This document shows positions 7,103-16,424 of a stretch of DNA of 64,000 nucleotides, piece after piece (position 1 is the stretch's first letter; the number at the start of each line of letters is the position of its first letter). The stretch is from contig JAPLCC010000015.1 of assembly GCA_026392415.1 (NCBI GenBank), positions 62,001-126,000 of the forward strand, in the 5' to 3' direction. The stretch comes from Propionibacteriales bacterium (GTDB lineage Bacteria > Actinomycetota > Actinomycetes > Propionibacteriales > Nocardioidaceae). The translations under genes were made by a program, and so were the position numbers. The notes under the pieces were generated by a model. The model was not told where the DNA came from. It did no database searches and saw only the letters and a list, made by a program, of their open reading frames with translations.

Positions 7103-9730
7103 GTGACAGAACAGATCGGCGAACACATCGGCCGGTACCCGGTCCGGGGTGTGATCGGATCCGGTGGATTCGGAACCGTGTACCTGGCGATCGATCCGCG
7201 CACCTCCGAGCAGGTCGCCATCAAGGTGCTCGACTGGCCGGACGAGGGCTGGCGGCGCCAGATGTTCCGCGACGAGGTCGCCGCACTGCTGTCGGTCAAC
7301 CACCCCAACGTCGTGAGGGTCAGGGACGTCATCGACGTCCCCGGCCTGGCCGCTCTGGTCACCGACTTCGTCGAGGGAGCCTCACTCCGCGAGGTGCTTG
7401 TTCGCAACGGACCGCTGGATGGGCCGCAGTCACTGAGCGTTCTGTGGGGGGCGCTCAGTGGGCTGTCGGCCGTCCATGCGGTCGGACTCGTCCATGCCGA
7501 CCTCAAGCCGGAGAACATCCTGCTCGACCGGACCGGGGCGTCCCGGCTGATCGACTTCGGCCTGACGTCCCCTCCTCGGACCCTCGACGGACCAGACACC
7601 TGGATCGGCACGCCGGCGTACATCGCACCCGAGGTGGTCCTCGGCACACACATCGACCAGCGCTCCGACATCTACGCCGCAGCGATCATCCTGTTCGAGC
7701 TCCTCTGCGGCCGCGCGCCGTACGTCGGCCCGAACCCGGTGATGACGGCCCTGCTCCACGTGCAGTCCGACGTCCCGGATGCCCGCCTCCTCAACCCGGC
7801 CATCAGCGAGGCGCTGGCGGGCCTGTGCACCCAGGACCTTGCCAAGAACCCGAAAGAGCGGCACCAGAACACTGCGGCGTTCCTGGCCAGCCTGGACCAC
7901 GCGGCGACCGAGTCGTACGGCGCGCGGTGGGCCGCGGCAGGAGCCGGGCTCGGCGCGATGGTGAGCGCCGCCCTCGCGGGCCTTTCGGGCGGGGCCGTAG
8001 CAGGGCTGGGACTCCTCGGGGCCGCACCCGTTGCAGCGGGCGGAGCGGCGGCGCTCGGCGTGGGCGGCGGAATCGCCGGCGCGGGCGCCGGAGTCATCGG
8101 CCTGTCGGGCACCGCAGGCGGCGGAGCCGCTGCCGGCGGCGCTGGGGGCGCAACGGCAGGGTCCGGTGCGATGGCCGCCCTCGGAGGCGCCAAGGTTGCC
8201 GTCGCTGCGGCCAGCGTGCTCGCAGTCGTGGCGGCCGGCACCGTGGCCGCCCTGGTGCTGCGTGGCGGCGAGGAGCCGGACACGACTGCGCCGGTCGTGG
8301 TCAGCGCGGACACCGGCCCACGCATCGCCTACTGGGCCAACGGTGGAGAGATCCACACGGTCCGACCGGACGGCTCCGACGACATCAGCGTCGGCGGCAG
8401 CGGGATCCCGCACTGGTCACCGGACGGACGGCACATCGCGTTCAACCGCGGCGACGGCGTCTACGTGATGGACGCCGACGGCAGCAACCCCACCCGGCTG
8501 ACCCCTGCCTCGATCGCCAACACGAGCCCACCCGTCTGGTCCCCCGACGGCCTCACGTTGGCCTTCGGGGTGAGTGACTCCGAGGGCGACGCCGTTGGTG
8601 TCTCCACCATCGGGGTCGACGGATCCGGGCTGCGCCAGGTGGCCGCCGGCGCGTCCTCGCCCCAGTGGGCAGCGAACAACTCGCTCCTCGTCCTGACCGA
8701 GCTCTCGACAGAGGACTCAAGCCTCCCGTGGCAGACGGTGTCGCTGGTGTCACGCGACGGCACGGGCAAACGGCGTCTGTTCGACGCCAGGCCCGGCGAA
8801 CTGCAGGGGAGTGACTGGTTCGCGGTCTCTCCCGACGGCACCCAGGTCGCCTACTTCGGCGATCGGACGGAGGACGGGCAGGGCCACGAGGTGCGAACGA
8901 TCAGCACCACCGGCGCGGGTGGCCGCACCGTGGGCCGTGTCGACAACCGCAGCAGCGAGATCGTCTGGTCGCCCGACGGGACCCATCTCGGCGTGGTCGC
9001 CGTGGATCTCAACAACTACGACGTCCGCAAGGACGACGACACCTACCTCAGCATCATGGCGCTCGACGACGGCACCCAGGTGCGGGTCGACAACGACCTG
9101 ATGGAGGCCGAGCTGGCCTGGTCACCGGACGGCACCCGGGTTGCCTTCCGGGGCGGACACGAGGTCTTCGCGGGTGACGACGCCACGTCGATCGTCATCG
9201 ACGGCATCTACACCGTCGCGGTCGACGGCACCGACCAGCAGCAGGTCGTCAGCGGCGACGTGCAGGCCCCCTCGTGGCGCGCAGCCGTCCAGGACGTCCC
9301 GGCCGCCCCACCCCGGACGACTCCGACGACGCCCGCCGGTCCGACGGTGTTCGAACCGCCGGCAGAGATCGATGGAACCGGTGACGTCCGTGCACTCAAC
9401 AACTTGCCGCAGGACTTCCAGGACTTCATCGGCGAGCTCGCGCGCGGAAAGTACGCAGGAGACGAGTTCCCCGACCAAACCGGAGAGACGGGCACCTGGG
9501 TCGAGGTAGCGGTCTACGACCCACGCGGATACGCCAGTGGCTACGCCCGCGGCCTACCGGCGTACTGGACACGGAGCGACGGCGGTTGGTCCGAGACATC
9601 GAACTCCGACGGAGTCCCCCTCTGCTCGACTTTCGAAGGCAGCCCATGGCCAGCCTCGGTGTTCCCGCAGGGCGGTCTGACCTGTGGGAACGCTGACGGC
9701 ACGACGCGCCAACTACCCGGCTCACCGTGA
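7103..9730 (+). CDS. Transmembrane Ser/Thr protein kinase with TolB-like beta-propeller sensor
   Basis: 875 residues. The kinase domain (about 8-260) is complete: glycine loop GSGGFGTVYLA, VAIKVLDW lysine, catalytic HADLKPEN (D133; the usual Arg before it is Ala, so this is a non-RD kinase), DFGL (D151) and APEVV. Next comes a very Ala/Gly-rich stretch (about 270-395) that includes at least one membrane helix, then an external domain with about six WSPDG-type PD40/TolB repeats (about 410-735). After a Pro/Thr linker there is an unrecognised C-terminal domain with two cysteines. The propeller probably senses something outside the cell; the ligand is unknown. Confidence 0.9.
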   Translation: MTEQIGEHIGRYPVRGVIGSGGFGTVYLAIDPRTSEQVAIKVLDWPDEGWRRQMFRDEVAALLSVNHPNVVRVRDVIDVPGLAALVTDFVEGASLREVLVRNGPLDGPQSLSVLWGALSGLSAVHAVGLVHADLKPENILLDRTGASRLIDFGLTSPPRTLDGPDTWIGTPAYIAPEVVLGTHIDQRSDIYAAAIILFELLCGRAPYVGPNPVMTALLHVQSDVPDARLLNPAISEALAGLCTQDLAKNPKERHQNTAAFLASLDHAATESYGARWAAAGAGLGAMVSAALAGLSGGAVAGLGLLGAAPVAAGGAAALGVGGGIAGAGAGVIGLSGTAGGGAAAGGAGGATAGSGAMAALGGAKVAVAAASVLAVVAAGTVAALVLRGGEEPDTTAPVVVSADTGPRIAYWANGGEIHTVRPDGSDDISVGGSGIPHWSPDGRHIAFNRGDGVYVMDADGSNPTRLTPASIANTSPPVWSPDGLTLAFGVSDSEGDAVGVSTIGVDGSGLRQVAAGASSPQWAANNSLLVLTELSTEDSSLPWQTVSLVSRDGTGKRRLFDARPGELQGSDWFAVSPDGTQVAYFGDRTEDGQGHEVRTISTTGAGGRTVGRVDNRSSEIVWSPDGTHLGVVAVDLNNYDVRKDDDTYLSIMALDDGTQVRVDNDLMEAELAWSPDGTRVAFRGGHEVFAGDDATSIVIDGIYTVAVDGTDQQQVVSGDVQAPSWRAAVQDVPAAPPRTTPTTPAGPTVFEPPAEIDGTGDVRALNNLPQDFQDFIGELARGKYAGDEFPDQTGETGTWVEVAVYDPRGYASGYARGLPAYWTRSDGGWSETSNSDGVPLCSTFEGSPWPASVFPQGGLTCGNADGTTRQLPGSP

Positions 9731-9741
9731 CGTCGCCTTCC

Positions 9742-9987
9742 CTACACGACGAGCGCCACCAGCACCCAGATCGCTACGCCCAGGCCCGCTGACATCAAGA
9801 ACCCCACCACGAACCATCCGGCACCCCGCGTGCGCCGTCGGCGCGCCGCCGGCAGGTTGACCGGCAACTCGATCCGGCGGTCGGCGACCAGCCCACCCAG
9901 CCCACCGTCGGACGACGGCAGCGCGGAGCCCACCGCGTCGATCGTCACCCCGTCCTCCCCGGGGTCCGGCAGGTCAGGCGATGCCAT
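9742..9987 (-). CDS. Small single-pass membrane protein
   Basis: 81 residues: an acidic/Gly-rich N-terminal half, a basic RRRRTR cluster at about 50-55, and one C-terminal membrane helix, so the bulk faces the cytoplasm. Its ATG lies 14 bases inside the end of the upstream FHA-LuxR gene, indicating translational coupling. No known family recognised. A role as membrane partner of the regulator is inference from the overlap alone. Its stop lies 11 bases from the convergent kinase gene. Confidence 0.7.
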   Translation of the reverse strand: MASPDLPDPGEDGVTIDAVGSALPSSDGGLGGLVADRRIELPVNLPAARRRRTRGAGWFVVGFLMSAGLGVAIWVLVALVV

Positions 9988-10516
9988 GGTCGATCGCGAA
10001 CCGCAGGAGCTCGGGACGACGACGGCAACCGGTCTTGTCCCGCATCCGGTCGAGGTGGGACTGGACGGTCTTCACGCTGACGAAGAGGGTGGTCGCGATC
10101 TCGGCATCGGTCCGGCCGGCCGCGACCAGGCGCAGCACCTCGACCTCCCGAGCGGACAGGCCGGTCGCCGCCTGCAACCGCTCGCCCTCCGCTCCGGCCG
10201 CGTCGACGGTCTCCAGGTAGGCGTCGGCGTCACTCTGCACGATCAGCACGAACGGCCCGACCCGGATCCGGTCACCACCCGCCAACGTCTGGCTCTGCTG
10301 CACCCGGGCGCCATTCACGTAGACACCGTTGCGGCTGCCCGGGTCGGTGATCGTCAACGTGTCTCCGACGACGTCGATGAGCGCGTGGACCCGCGACACC
10401 GTGGGGTCGCTGGGCAGTTGCACCTCGCACTCGGGCGACCGGCCGACACGCGCGCGGGGACCGTCGACCGCGACGGCCTGCCGTCGTGTCCCGTCCTGCA
10501 CGCTGAGCTTGATCAT
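9974..10516 (-). CDS. FHA domain-LuxR helix-turn-helix regulator
   Basis: 180 residues. The FHA (phosphothreonine-binding) domain covers about 1-95 with RVGRSPECEVQLP, SRVHALI and NGVYVNG, the conserved Arg, Ser, His and Asn residues. A GerE/LuxR-type DNA-binding domain follows (about 115-178: LSAREVEVLRLVAAGRT and VKTVQSHL). There is no receiver domain, so the input is probably a phosphothreonine peptide instead of an Asp phosphorelay. A Ser/Thr kinase gene converges on it 243 bases away, which makes kinase-to-FHA signalling plausible but unproven. GAGGAG precedes the ATG. Confidence 0.88.
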   Translation of the reverse strand: MIKLSVQDGTRRQAVAVDGPRARVGRSPECEVQLPSDPTVSRVHALIDVVGDTLTITDPGSRNGVYVNGARVQQSQTLAGGDRIRVGPFVLIVQSDADAYLETVDAAGAEGERLQAATGLSAREVEVLRLVAAGRTDAEIATTLFVSVKTVQSHLDRMRDKTGCRRRPELLRFAIDHGIA

Positions 10517-10658
10517 CCATCACTCCTCGGGAGCGATCGTTTCAGGTCGGCGGCCCGTCGCGCAGGGATGTCTTCCATCTCGAAAACCGATCCACGAACC
10601 TCCCGGTGCCGATAGCGTCACGCGCGGCGCTCTGGGATGCGCCCGGCAGGGGGGCAGT

Positions 10659-11600
10659 GTGAGCGGGGACGACGCGGACCGTTCGGTCGACGCGACGCCT
10701 TTCGACGCCATCGCCGCGGACCTCAAGCGACTGAGAACGTCGGCCGGCATGCCGTCGTACAACGACATCGTGGTGCGCATCGGCATCCAACGCGAGGGCC
10801 GCGGCATGTCCCCCGCATCCTCCCGCCCCGCGCGGACCACCGTCTACGACGCCTTCCGTCCCGGGCGGCGGCGGATGGATGCGGCGCTCGTCGGCGACAT
10901 CGTCCGGGCCCTCGGGGTTGCGGAGGACGACGTCCAGACGTGGGAGGCGCGCGTCCTGGCGGCCCACGGCAAGGTCGCGGCCGACCCGGGGACGACACCT
11001 CCGGCGGCCGAGCCCACGGTGTCACGGCCGATGACCCGTCGCTGGGTCGCCGCCCTCCTCACGGGCTGCGTGGCCCTGAACCTGCTCGGCCGCATCACGG
11101 TCGACCAGGTGCTGCGCCCGCTCGACGTCACGCTCTTCCTCGACATGGTCGGCACGGCTCTTGCCGCCGTCGTCCTCGGCCCGTGGTGGGGAGCACTCGT
11201 CGGCCTCGTCACCAACGTCAGCGGCGCGGCGCTGAGCGGCTGGATCTCCATCCCCTTCGCGATCGTGAACGTCGGTGGCGCCCTCGTCTGGGGGTACGGC
11301 GTCCGCAGGCTCGGCCTGGGCCGGACCCTTCCGCACTACTTCGTTCTCAACCTGCTCGTCGCCCTCGTCTGCTCCCTGCTGGCAGCCCCGATCATCCTGA
11401 TGCTGGGCGGCACGGCGCAGCACGCGACCGACGACGTCATCGGCACGATCCGCGCGGTGACGCACCACCTGTTTGCGTCGATCTTCGCCGGCAACCTGCT
11501 GGCATCGGTCGAGGACAAGTTGCTCAGCGGGTTCCTGGCCCTCGTCGCGGCCGAGGCGCTCGGCCGGCCGTTCCTGGGCAAGCGCCCACAGGAGAAATGA
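10659..11600 (+). CDS. Helix-turn-helix domain fused to an ECF-S-like membrane domain
   Basis: 313 residues. The N-terminal about 100 form a helix-turn-helix segment of the kind common in actinobacteria (ARTTVYDAFRPGRRRMD, then a hydrophobic helix around VGDIVRALG). From about residue 128 there are about six membrane helices resembling S components (substrate-binding subunits) of energy-coupling-factor transporters, with DMVGTALAAVVLGPWWGALV. A DNA-binding segment joined to a transporter S domain suggests a membrane-bound regulator that senses its ligand, but this is inference. GTG start with a G-rich ribosome-binding sequence. Its TGA abuts the convergent stop (TGATCA). Confidence 0.78.
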   Translation: MSGDDADRSVDATPFDAIAADLKRLRTSAGMPSYNDIVVRIGIQREGRGMSPASSRPARTTVYDAFRPGRRRMDAALVGDIVRALGVAEDDVQTWEARVLAAHGKVAADPGTTPPAAEPTVSRPMTRRWVAALLTGCVALNLLGRITVDQVLRPLDVTLFLDMVGTALAAVVLGPWWGALVGLVTNVSGAALSGWISIPFAIVNVGGALVWGYGVRRLGLGRTLPHYFVLNLLVALVCSLLAAPIILMLGGTAQHATDDVIGTIRAVTHHLFASIFAGNLLASVEDKLLSGFLALVAAEALGRPFLGKRPQEK

Positions 11601-12692
11601 TCAGCGCTGGTACCAGCGCCCGACCTCGGGTCGCAGCAGCATCCACGCACTCGTGCCGAACACGACGACCAGGATCAGCAGCGGCCAGGCGCCGATCGCC
11701 ACCGCCAGCACCAGGACCCCGGCGGTGATCGCCGACACCACCAGCGTGATCCGCGCCCAGTTCTGGCCGACGTAGGCGAGCCACGCGAGCACGATCGCCG
11801 CCACCGCCCAGATCGCGAAGACCACCAGCATGAGATAGAGCGCGATCAGCAGGCTGTTCTCGGTGACCTCGTAGACCTCGACCATCCGCGGCTCCTCGCG
11901 GGTGACCTCGGCCAGCAGGTCCTTGGACTGCGAGGGCAGGAACGCTGCCGTCAGGCCGAGCCCGACCAGGACGACGGTCGAGGTGACCCAGGTCAGCGCA
12001 CAGGCCGCGACCAGAGCCTGCGGCTTCGTCCGTCGTACGTCGCCCGGCCGGGCGTACTGCTGGACCGGCTCGCCGAACACCGGACCCGCCGGGGCCGGCC
12101 CCGGCAGAACGGGACCCGGCGATGCGGGGGCCGGGCCGCCGGACCCGACCGGGTGCTGCGGCGGCGTCTCCACCGCGGCGGGCGGCACGGTCGGCGAATT
12201 CGGCGGGCGCAGGTCGGCGAGGCGCTCGGCCCGGCGCTGCTCGTGGGCCTGCGCCCAGGGGCGCCCGGCATACCAGTCACGCGTCGGCTGCAGCCACAGC
12301 AGCACGATGCCCGTGACGACCATCGGTCCGAAGAAGTCGCCCGCCGCGAGCCCTCCGACGAGCAGCACGGGGCTCAGTCCGGTCAGCGCCAGCCGGGCAC
12401 TGGTCGAGCGCTTGAAGACCTGGACACCGAGGATCGCCGCCGCGGTCGCGGCCGCGGCGCCGATCACGCACAGTGTCTGCAGCAGGTCGGTGTAGCCGTC
12501 GACGGTGAGTCCGAGCCCACTCATCGGCGGGTCGGCGAGGGTGCGCTGGAGCGCCTCCTGCGACTCGATCGTCCGCAGCGTCGAGATCCGCTCCCAGGCC
12601 GACAACACCACGATGACCGAGCATCCGACGATGATCGAGCCCGCGAGCGTCGCGTGTCCGGGCCGTGCCTGCTCCTGGCTCATGGCGCCCAT
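11601..12692 (-). CDS. Polytopic membrane protein of unknown function
   Basis: 363 residues. Three or four membrane helices in the first 130 residues, a Pro/Ala-rich cytoplasmic linker (about 165-225) and four more helices in the C-terminal half. No family recognised. Either the ATG at 12692 or the one three codons later (12683) could start it; neither has a strong ribosome-binding site. It begins four bases after clpB on the same strand, so it may be co-transcribed with clpB and share its heat-shock control. Confidence 0.75.
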   Translation of the reverse strand: MGAMSQEQARPGHATLAGSIIVGCSVIVVLSAWERISTLRTIESQEALQRTLADPPMSGLGLTVDGYTDLLQTLCVIGAAAATAAAILGVQVFKRSTSARLALTGLSPVLLVGGLAAGDFFGPMVVTGIVLLWLQPTRDWYAGRPWAQAHEQRRAERLADLRPPNSPTVPPAAVETPPQHPVGSGGPAPASPGPVLPGPAPAGPVFGEPVQQYARPGDVRRTKPQALVAACALTWVTSTVVLVGLGLTAAFLPSQSKDLLAEVTREEPRMVEVYEVTENSLLIALYLMLVVFAIWAVAAIVLAWLAYVGQNWARITLVVSAITAGVLVLAVAIGAWPLLILVVVFGTSAWMLLRPEVGRWYQR

Positions 12693-12696
12693 TCCA

Positions 12697-15294
12697 TCAG
12701 ACGGTCACGAGCAGTCCGTCCTCGCCTCGGTCGACCTTGACCGCGCCACCGTCGGCGACCTCGCCACCGATCAGCAGCCGGGCCAGCGGGTCGCCGATCG
12801 CCGACTGGATGAGCCGACGCAGCGGCCGGGCGCCGTACGCCGGGTCGTAGCCGACGTCCGCCAGCCAGGCACGCGCCTCCGGCGTGACCTCGAGCGAGAT
12901 CCGCCGACCGGCCAGCCGGTTCTCGAGCAGCCGGAGCTGCAGCTCCACGATCGTCGCCAGGTCGTCCCGACTGAGGGCGTCGAACGTGACGATCTCGTCG
13001 AGCCGGTTGAGGAACTCGGGCTTGAACGCCTGCCGGACGGTCGCCAGCACGGCCGCCTGCTGTGCCTCGGACTCCATCGTCGGGTCGACGAGGAACTGCG
13101 AGCCGAGGTTCGAGGTCAGGATCAGGATCGTGTTGCGGAAGTCCACGGTGCGCCCCTGGCCATCAGTGAGCCGGCCGTCATCGAGCACCTGCAACAGGAT
13201 GTTGAAGACCTCGGGGTGGGCCTTCTCCACCTCGTCGAGCAGCACGACCGAGTACGGGCGCCGGCGGACGGCTTCGGTGAGCTGACCGCCCTCGTCGTAC
13301 CCGACGTAGCCGGGAGGTGCACCGACCAGACGCGAGACCGAGTGCTTCTCGGAGTACTCGCTCATGTCGATCCGGATGATCGCCCGCTCGTCGTCGAACA
13401 GGAAGTCGGCCAGCGACTTCGCGAGCTCGGTCTTGCCGACCCCCGTCGGACCGAGGAAGAGGAACGAGCCGGTCGGCCGGTTGGGGTCGGAGATGCCTGC
13501 CCGCGAGCGTCGTACGGCGTCAGCGACCGCGCGGACGGCCTCGACCTGCCCGATCAGGCGCGAGCCGATGACCTGTTCCATGTCGAGCAACTTCGCGGTC
13601 TCGCCCTGCAACATCCGGCCGGTGGGGATGCCGGTCCACGCCTCGACGACCTCGGCGATCTGCACCGGGCCGACCTCGTCGCCGACGAGCTTCTCGGTCA
13701 CGTCGCTGGTGATCGAACCGGTCGAGACCTCGGCCGACGCGATCTGCCGCTCCAGCGCGGGAATCGACTCGTAGTTGATCCGGCTCGCACCCTCCAGATC
13801 ACCGGCTCGCATCAGCTTCTCGGCCTCGATCCGCAGGTGGTCGAGCTGACGACGCAGCTCGCCCTCGCCCTCCAGGGACGCCTTCTCGAGCTCCCAGCGC
13901 GCGTCGAGGCCGCGCAACGCCTCCTCCTTGTCGGCGAGGTCCTGGCGCAGGATCTCGAGGCGCTCACGGGACGCGTCGTCGGACTCCCTGTCGAGGGCGA
14001 ACTCCTCCATCCGGAGGCGGTCCACCTGCCGACGGAGCTGGTCGATCTCCTCCGGGGAGGACTCGATCTCCATCCGCAGACGTGATGCCGCCTCGTCGAT
14101 CAGGTCGATGGCCTTGTCGGGCAGCTGGCGTCCGGTGATGTAGCGGTCGGACAGCGTCGCCGCGGCCACCAGGGCCGCGTCGGTGATCCGCACGCCGTGG
14201 TGCGCCTCGTACTTCTCCTGGATGCCGCGCAGGATCTGGATCGTGTCCTCGACGGAGGGTTCCCCGACGAAGACCTGCTGGAAGCGCCGTTCCAGGGCCG
14301 GGTCCTTCTCGATCCGCTCGCGGTACTCATCGAGCGTGGTCGCGCCGATCATGTGCAGCTCACCGCGCGCGAGCATCGGCTTGAGCATGTTGCCGGCGTC
14401 CATGGCGGAGTCGCCGCCGGCACCAGCACCGACCACCGTGTGGAGCTCGTCGATGAACGTGATGATCTGGCCGCTGGCCTGCTTGATCTCCTCGAGGACG
14501 GCCTTGAGCCGCTCCTCGAACTCGCCGCGGTACTTCGCGCCGGCCACCATCGCGGCCAGGTCCAGGGACAGCACGCGACGGTCCTTGAGCGAGTCGGGCA
14601 CGTCGCCGGCGACGACCCGCTGGGCGAGCCCTTCGACGACGGCGGTCTTGCCGACGCCGGGCTCCCCGATCAGGACCGGGTTGTTCTTGGTACGCCGCGA
14701 CAGCACCTGGATGACGCGGCGGATCTCGGCGTCCCGCCCGATGACGGGGTCGAGCCGGCCCTCGTCAGCGGCTGCCGTGAGGTCGACGGAGTACTTCTCG
14801 AGCGCTTCGTAGGTCGACTCGGCGTCCTGCGAGGTGACCCGCCGGTTGCCGCGGACGGCCGTCAGCGACCCGCGCAGCCCCTCGTCGGTCAGGCCGGCGT
14901 CGGCCAGCACCGTCCTGGCGGAGGACTCGACGGTCGCCAACGCGATGAGCAGGTGCTCCGAGGCGACGTACTCGTCCTTCATCGAACGGGCAAGGTCCAG
15001 GGCCGAGGCCAGGACGCGGGTCAGCGCGGCCGAGGCGGCCGGCTGCTGGACGGTTGCGCCGCTCGCGCTGGGCAGGCCGTCGCGAACGGCCGAGGCCGCG
15101 TGGACGAGAGAAGGAGCGTCGACCCCGGCCTTGGCGACCAGGCTGGCTGCGGTGCCGTCGGCCTGCAGGAGCAGCGCGACGAGCAGGTGGATCGGCTCGA
15201 CGGTGGTGTTGCCCGCCGTGGTGGCGGCCAGCTGCGCTGCCTCGATGGCTTCGCGGCTACGGGTGGTGAACTTGTCTGCCCCGAACTGGCTCAT
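12697..15294 (-). CDS. clpB: ATP-dependent disaggregase ClpB
   Basis: 865-residue Hsp100 chaperone that resolubilises aggregated proteins together with DnaK/DnaJ/GrpE. Clp N domain (about 1-145), first AAA module with Walker [11 protein letters not shown] (K216), a long coiled-coil middle domain (about 410-530, rich in Arg/Glu/Leu) and second AAA module with Walker [11 protein letters not shown] (K621) and [10 protein letters not shown]. Full length for the family. A HAIR operator lies 64 bases upstream, which places it in the HspR regulon with the dnaK operon of this window. Confidence 0.97.
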   Translation of the reverse strand: MSQFGADKFTTRSREAIEAAQLAATTAGNTTVEPIHLLVALLLQADGTAASLVAKAGVDAPSLVHAASAVRDGLPSASGATVQQPAASAALTRVLASALDLARSMKDEYVASEHLLIALATVESSARTVLADAGLTDEGLRGSLTAVRGNRRVTSQDAESTYEALEKYSVDLTAAADEGRLDPVIGRDAEIRRVIQVLSRRTKNNPVLIGEPGVGKTAVVEGLAQRVVAGDVPDSLKDRRVLSLDLAAMVAGAKYRGEFEERLKAVLEEIKQASGQIITFIDELHTVVGAGAGGDSAMDAGNMLKPMLARGELHMIGATTLDEYRERIEKDPALERRFQQVFVGEPSVEDTIQILRGIQEKYEAHHGVRITDAALVAAATLSDRYITGRQLPDKAIDLIDEAASRLRMEIESSPEEIDQLRRQVDRLRMEEFALDRESDDASRERLEILRQDLADKEEALRGLDARWELEKASLEGEGELRRQLDHLRIEAEKLMRAGDLEGASRINYESIPALERQIASAEVSTGSITSDVTEKLVGDEVGPVQIAEVVEAWTGIPTGRMLQGETAKLLDMEQVIGSRLIGQVEAVRAVADAVRRSRAGISDPNRPTGSFLFLGPTGVGKTELAKSLADFLFDDERAIIRIDMSEYSEKHSVSRLVGAPPGYVGYDEGGQLTEAVRRRPYSVVLLDEVEKAHPEVFNILLQVLDDGRLTDGQGRTVDFRNTILILTSNLGSQFLVDPTMESEAQQAAVLATVRQAFKPEFLNRLDEIVTFDALSRDDLATIVELQLRLLENRLAGRRISLEVTPEARAWLADVGYDPAYGARPLRRLIQSAIGDPLARLLIGGEVADGGAVKVDRGEDGLLVTV

Positions 15295-15357
15295 GGGGTT
15301 CTGCTCTCCTCAACGTGCGTGGGACTGGATCGTGACACTCATTCCAACGCGCGCAAA

Positions 15358-15378
15358 GTTGAGTCTGTTCCACTCAAC
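15358..15378. promoter_or_regulatory. HAIR operator (HspR box) upstream of clpB
   Basis: GTTGAGT, seven bases, ACTCAAC: a perfect inverted repeat matching the HspR-associated inverted repeat (consensus CTTGAGT-N7-ACTCAAG). It is placed to control clpB. The repressor gene hspR is in this window at 22970. Confidence 0.9.
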
Positions 15379-15394
15379 TCTGAGAATTCAGGGA

Positions 15395-16351
15395 TCAGTC
15401 GCTGTCGATCTCCGGCGGTGCGTCGTGGCCGGGGAGTTCGACGCTGGTCGCGGTGCGCTCGTCGACGAGGGCGAGCTTGCAGAACTCCTCGCCGAACGGC
15501 GTGAGGTGCACGCTGCGGCGCACGACCTTGGCGAACTTCACCGAGTGCATCGCGGCCAGGACGTCCGGCTGCGCCTCGAGCACCTGGTACTCAAGGTGGT
15601 CCTCCACGGCCTCACGCGAGAACCAGACCAGGCCGAGCCGGAACAGGTTGTTGAGGTACGACGGCACCTGCTCGATGTAGCGCAGGCCAGCCCGGGCGCC
15701 GACCATGTTGAGGCCGGGGGCGATCAGCTGGCTGCTCATCATGCCGATCGGGCCCCCCGTTCGGACGTCGACGCTCGGCTGCGGCCCGTTGCGCAGCAGC
15801 ATCACCAGGATGCGCGCCTCGTCGGGTGCGAGCTCGTCGAGGATCCGGTCGAAGGCGGGGTGCCGGTCGTTCTGGCCCCACACGTCGCGGGACTTCTCCA
15901 GCAGCTCGGTGCCGCGGTCACGCAACGACAACGGGCGACTGGACAGGACCTGGCCGTCGACGACCGAGGCAGGCGCCGCGGTCCCGGCGGGCCGGTCACC
16001 GATCCCGTTGGGCAGACTGCCGCCGAGGGACTCGCCGACACGGAGGAACGCGGTGGCCATCGGCGTCCCGTCGGTCAGCTGCCGGGCGATCTCGCCCACG
16101 GCACCGACCACCGAGCCCACCTCGCGGATCAGCGTGGCGGCCTCGTCGCGGTTCGTGACCGCCTTGCCGACACGCATCCAGTTGCGAGCCGTCGTACGGA
16201 CACCCCAACCAGCCGTGTGCAGCGCTGCCGAGCCGGCGACCCGCGCCAGACCGGGCAGGGACTCGACGACTGCCGGACCGGTCAGCGCAGGCAGGCGGGG
16301 CAGGTCTTCGCCGCCCACGCCCCGGTTGTCCGAACTTGATTCTCTGGCCAC
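15395..16351 (-). CDS. DUF4393 / Abi-alpha family protein
   Basis: About 318 residues. The C-terminal half matches the Abi-alpha (DUF4393) pattern: HPAFDRILDELAPDEARIL, a PSVDVRTGG segment, LNMVGARAG and VPSYLNNLFRLGLVWF, with YQVLEAQPDV near the end. Some family members are linked to abortive phage infection, but most have no tested role. The N-terminal about 100 residues are variable. The start is uncertain: the GTG at 16351 has GGAGG eight bases upstream and is preferred, while the ATG at 16366 with GAGG is an alternative. Lies just upstream of the clpB HAIR site on the same strand. Confidence 0.75.
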   Translation of the reverse strand: MARESSSDNRGVGGEDLPRLPALTGPAVVESLPGLARVAGSAALHTAGWGVRTTARNWMRVGKAVTNRDEAATLIREVGSVVGAVGEIARQLTDGTPMATAFLRVGESLGGSLPNGIGDRPAGTAAPASVVDGQVLSSRPLSLRDRGTELLEKSRDVWGQNDRHPAFDRILDELAPDEARILVMLLRNGPQPSVDVRTGGPIGMMSSQLIAPGLNMVGARAGLRYIEQVPSYLNNLFRLGLVWFSREAVEDHLEYQVLEAQPDVLAAMHSVKFAKVVRRSVHLTPFGEEFCKLALVDERTATSVELPGHDAPPEIDSD

Positions 16352-16424
16352 GGTCCCATCCTCCATCAACAACACCTCGGGCGATCCGCCCCGCACCCTG
16401 CTGGTCACCCCCACGAGTCACGCC

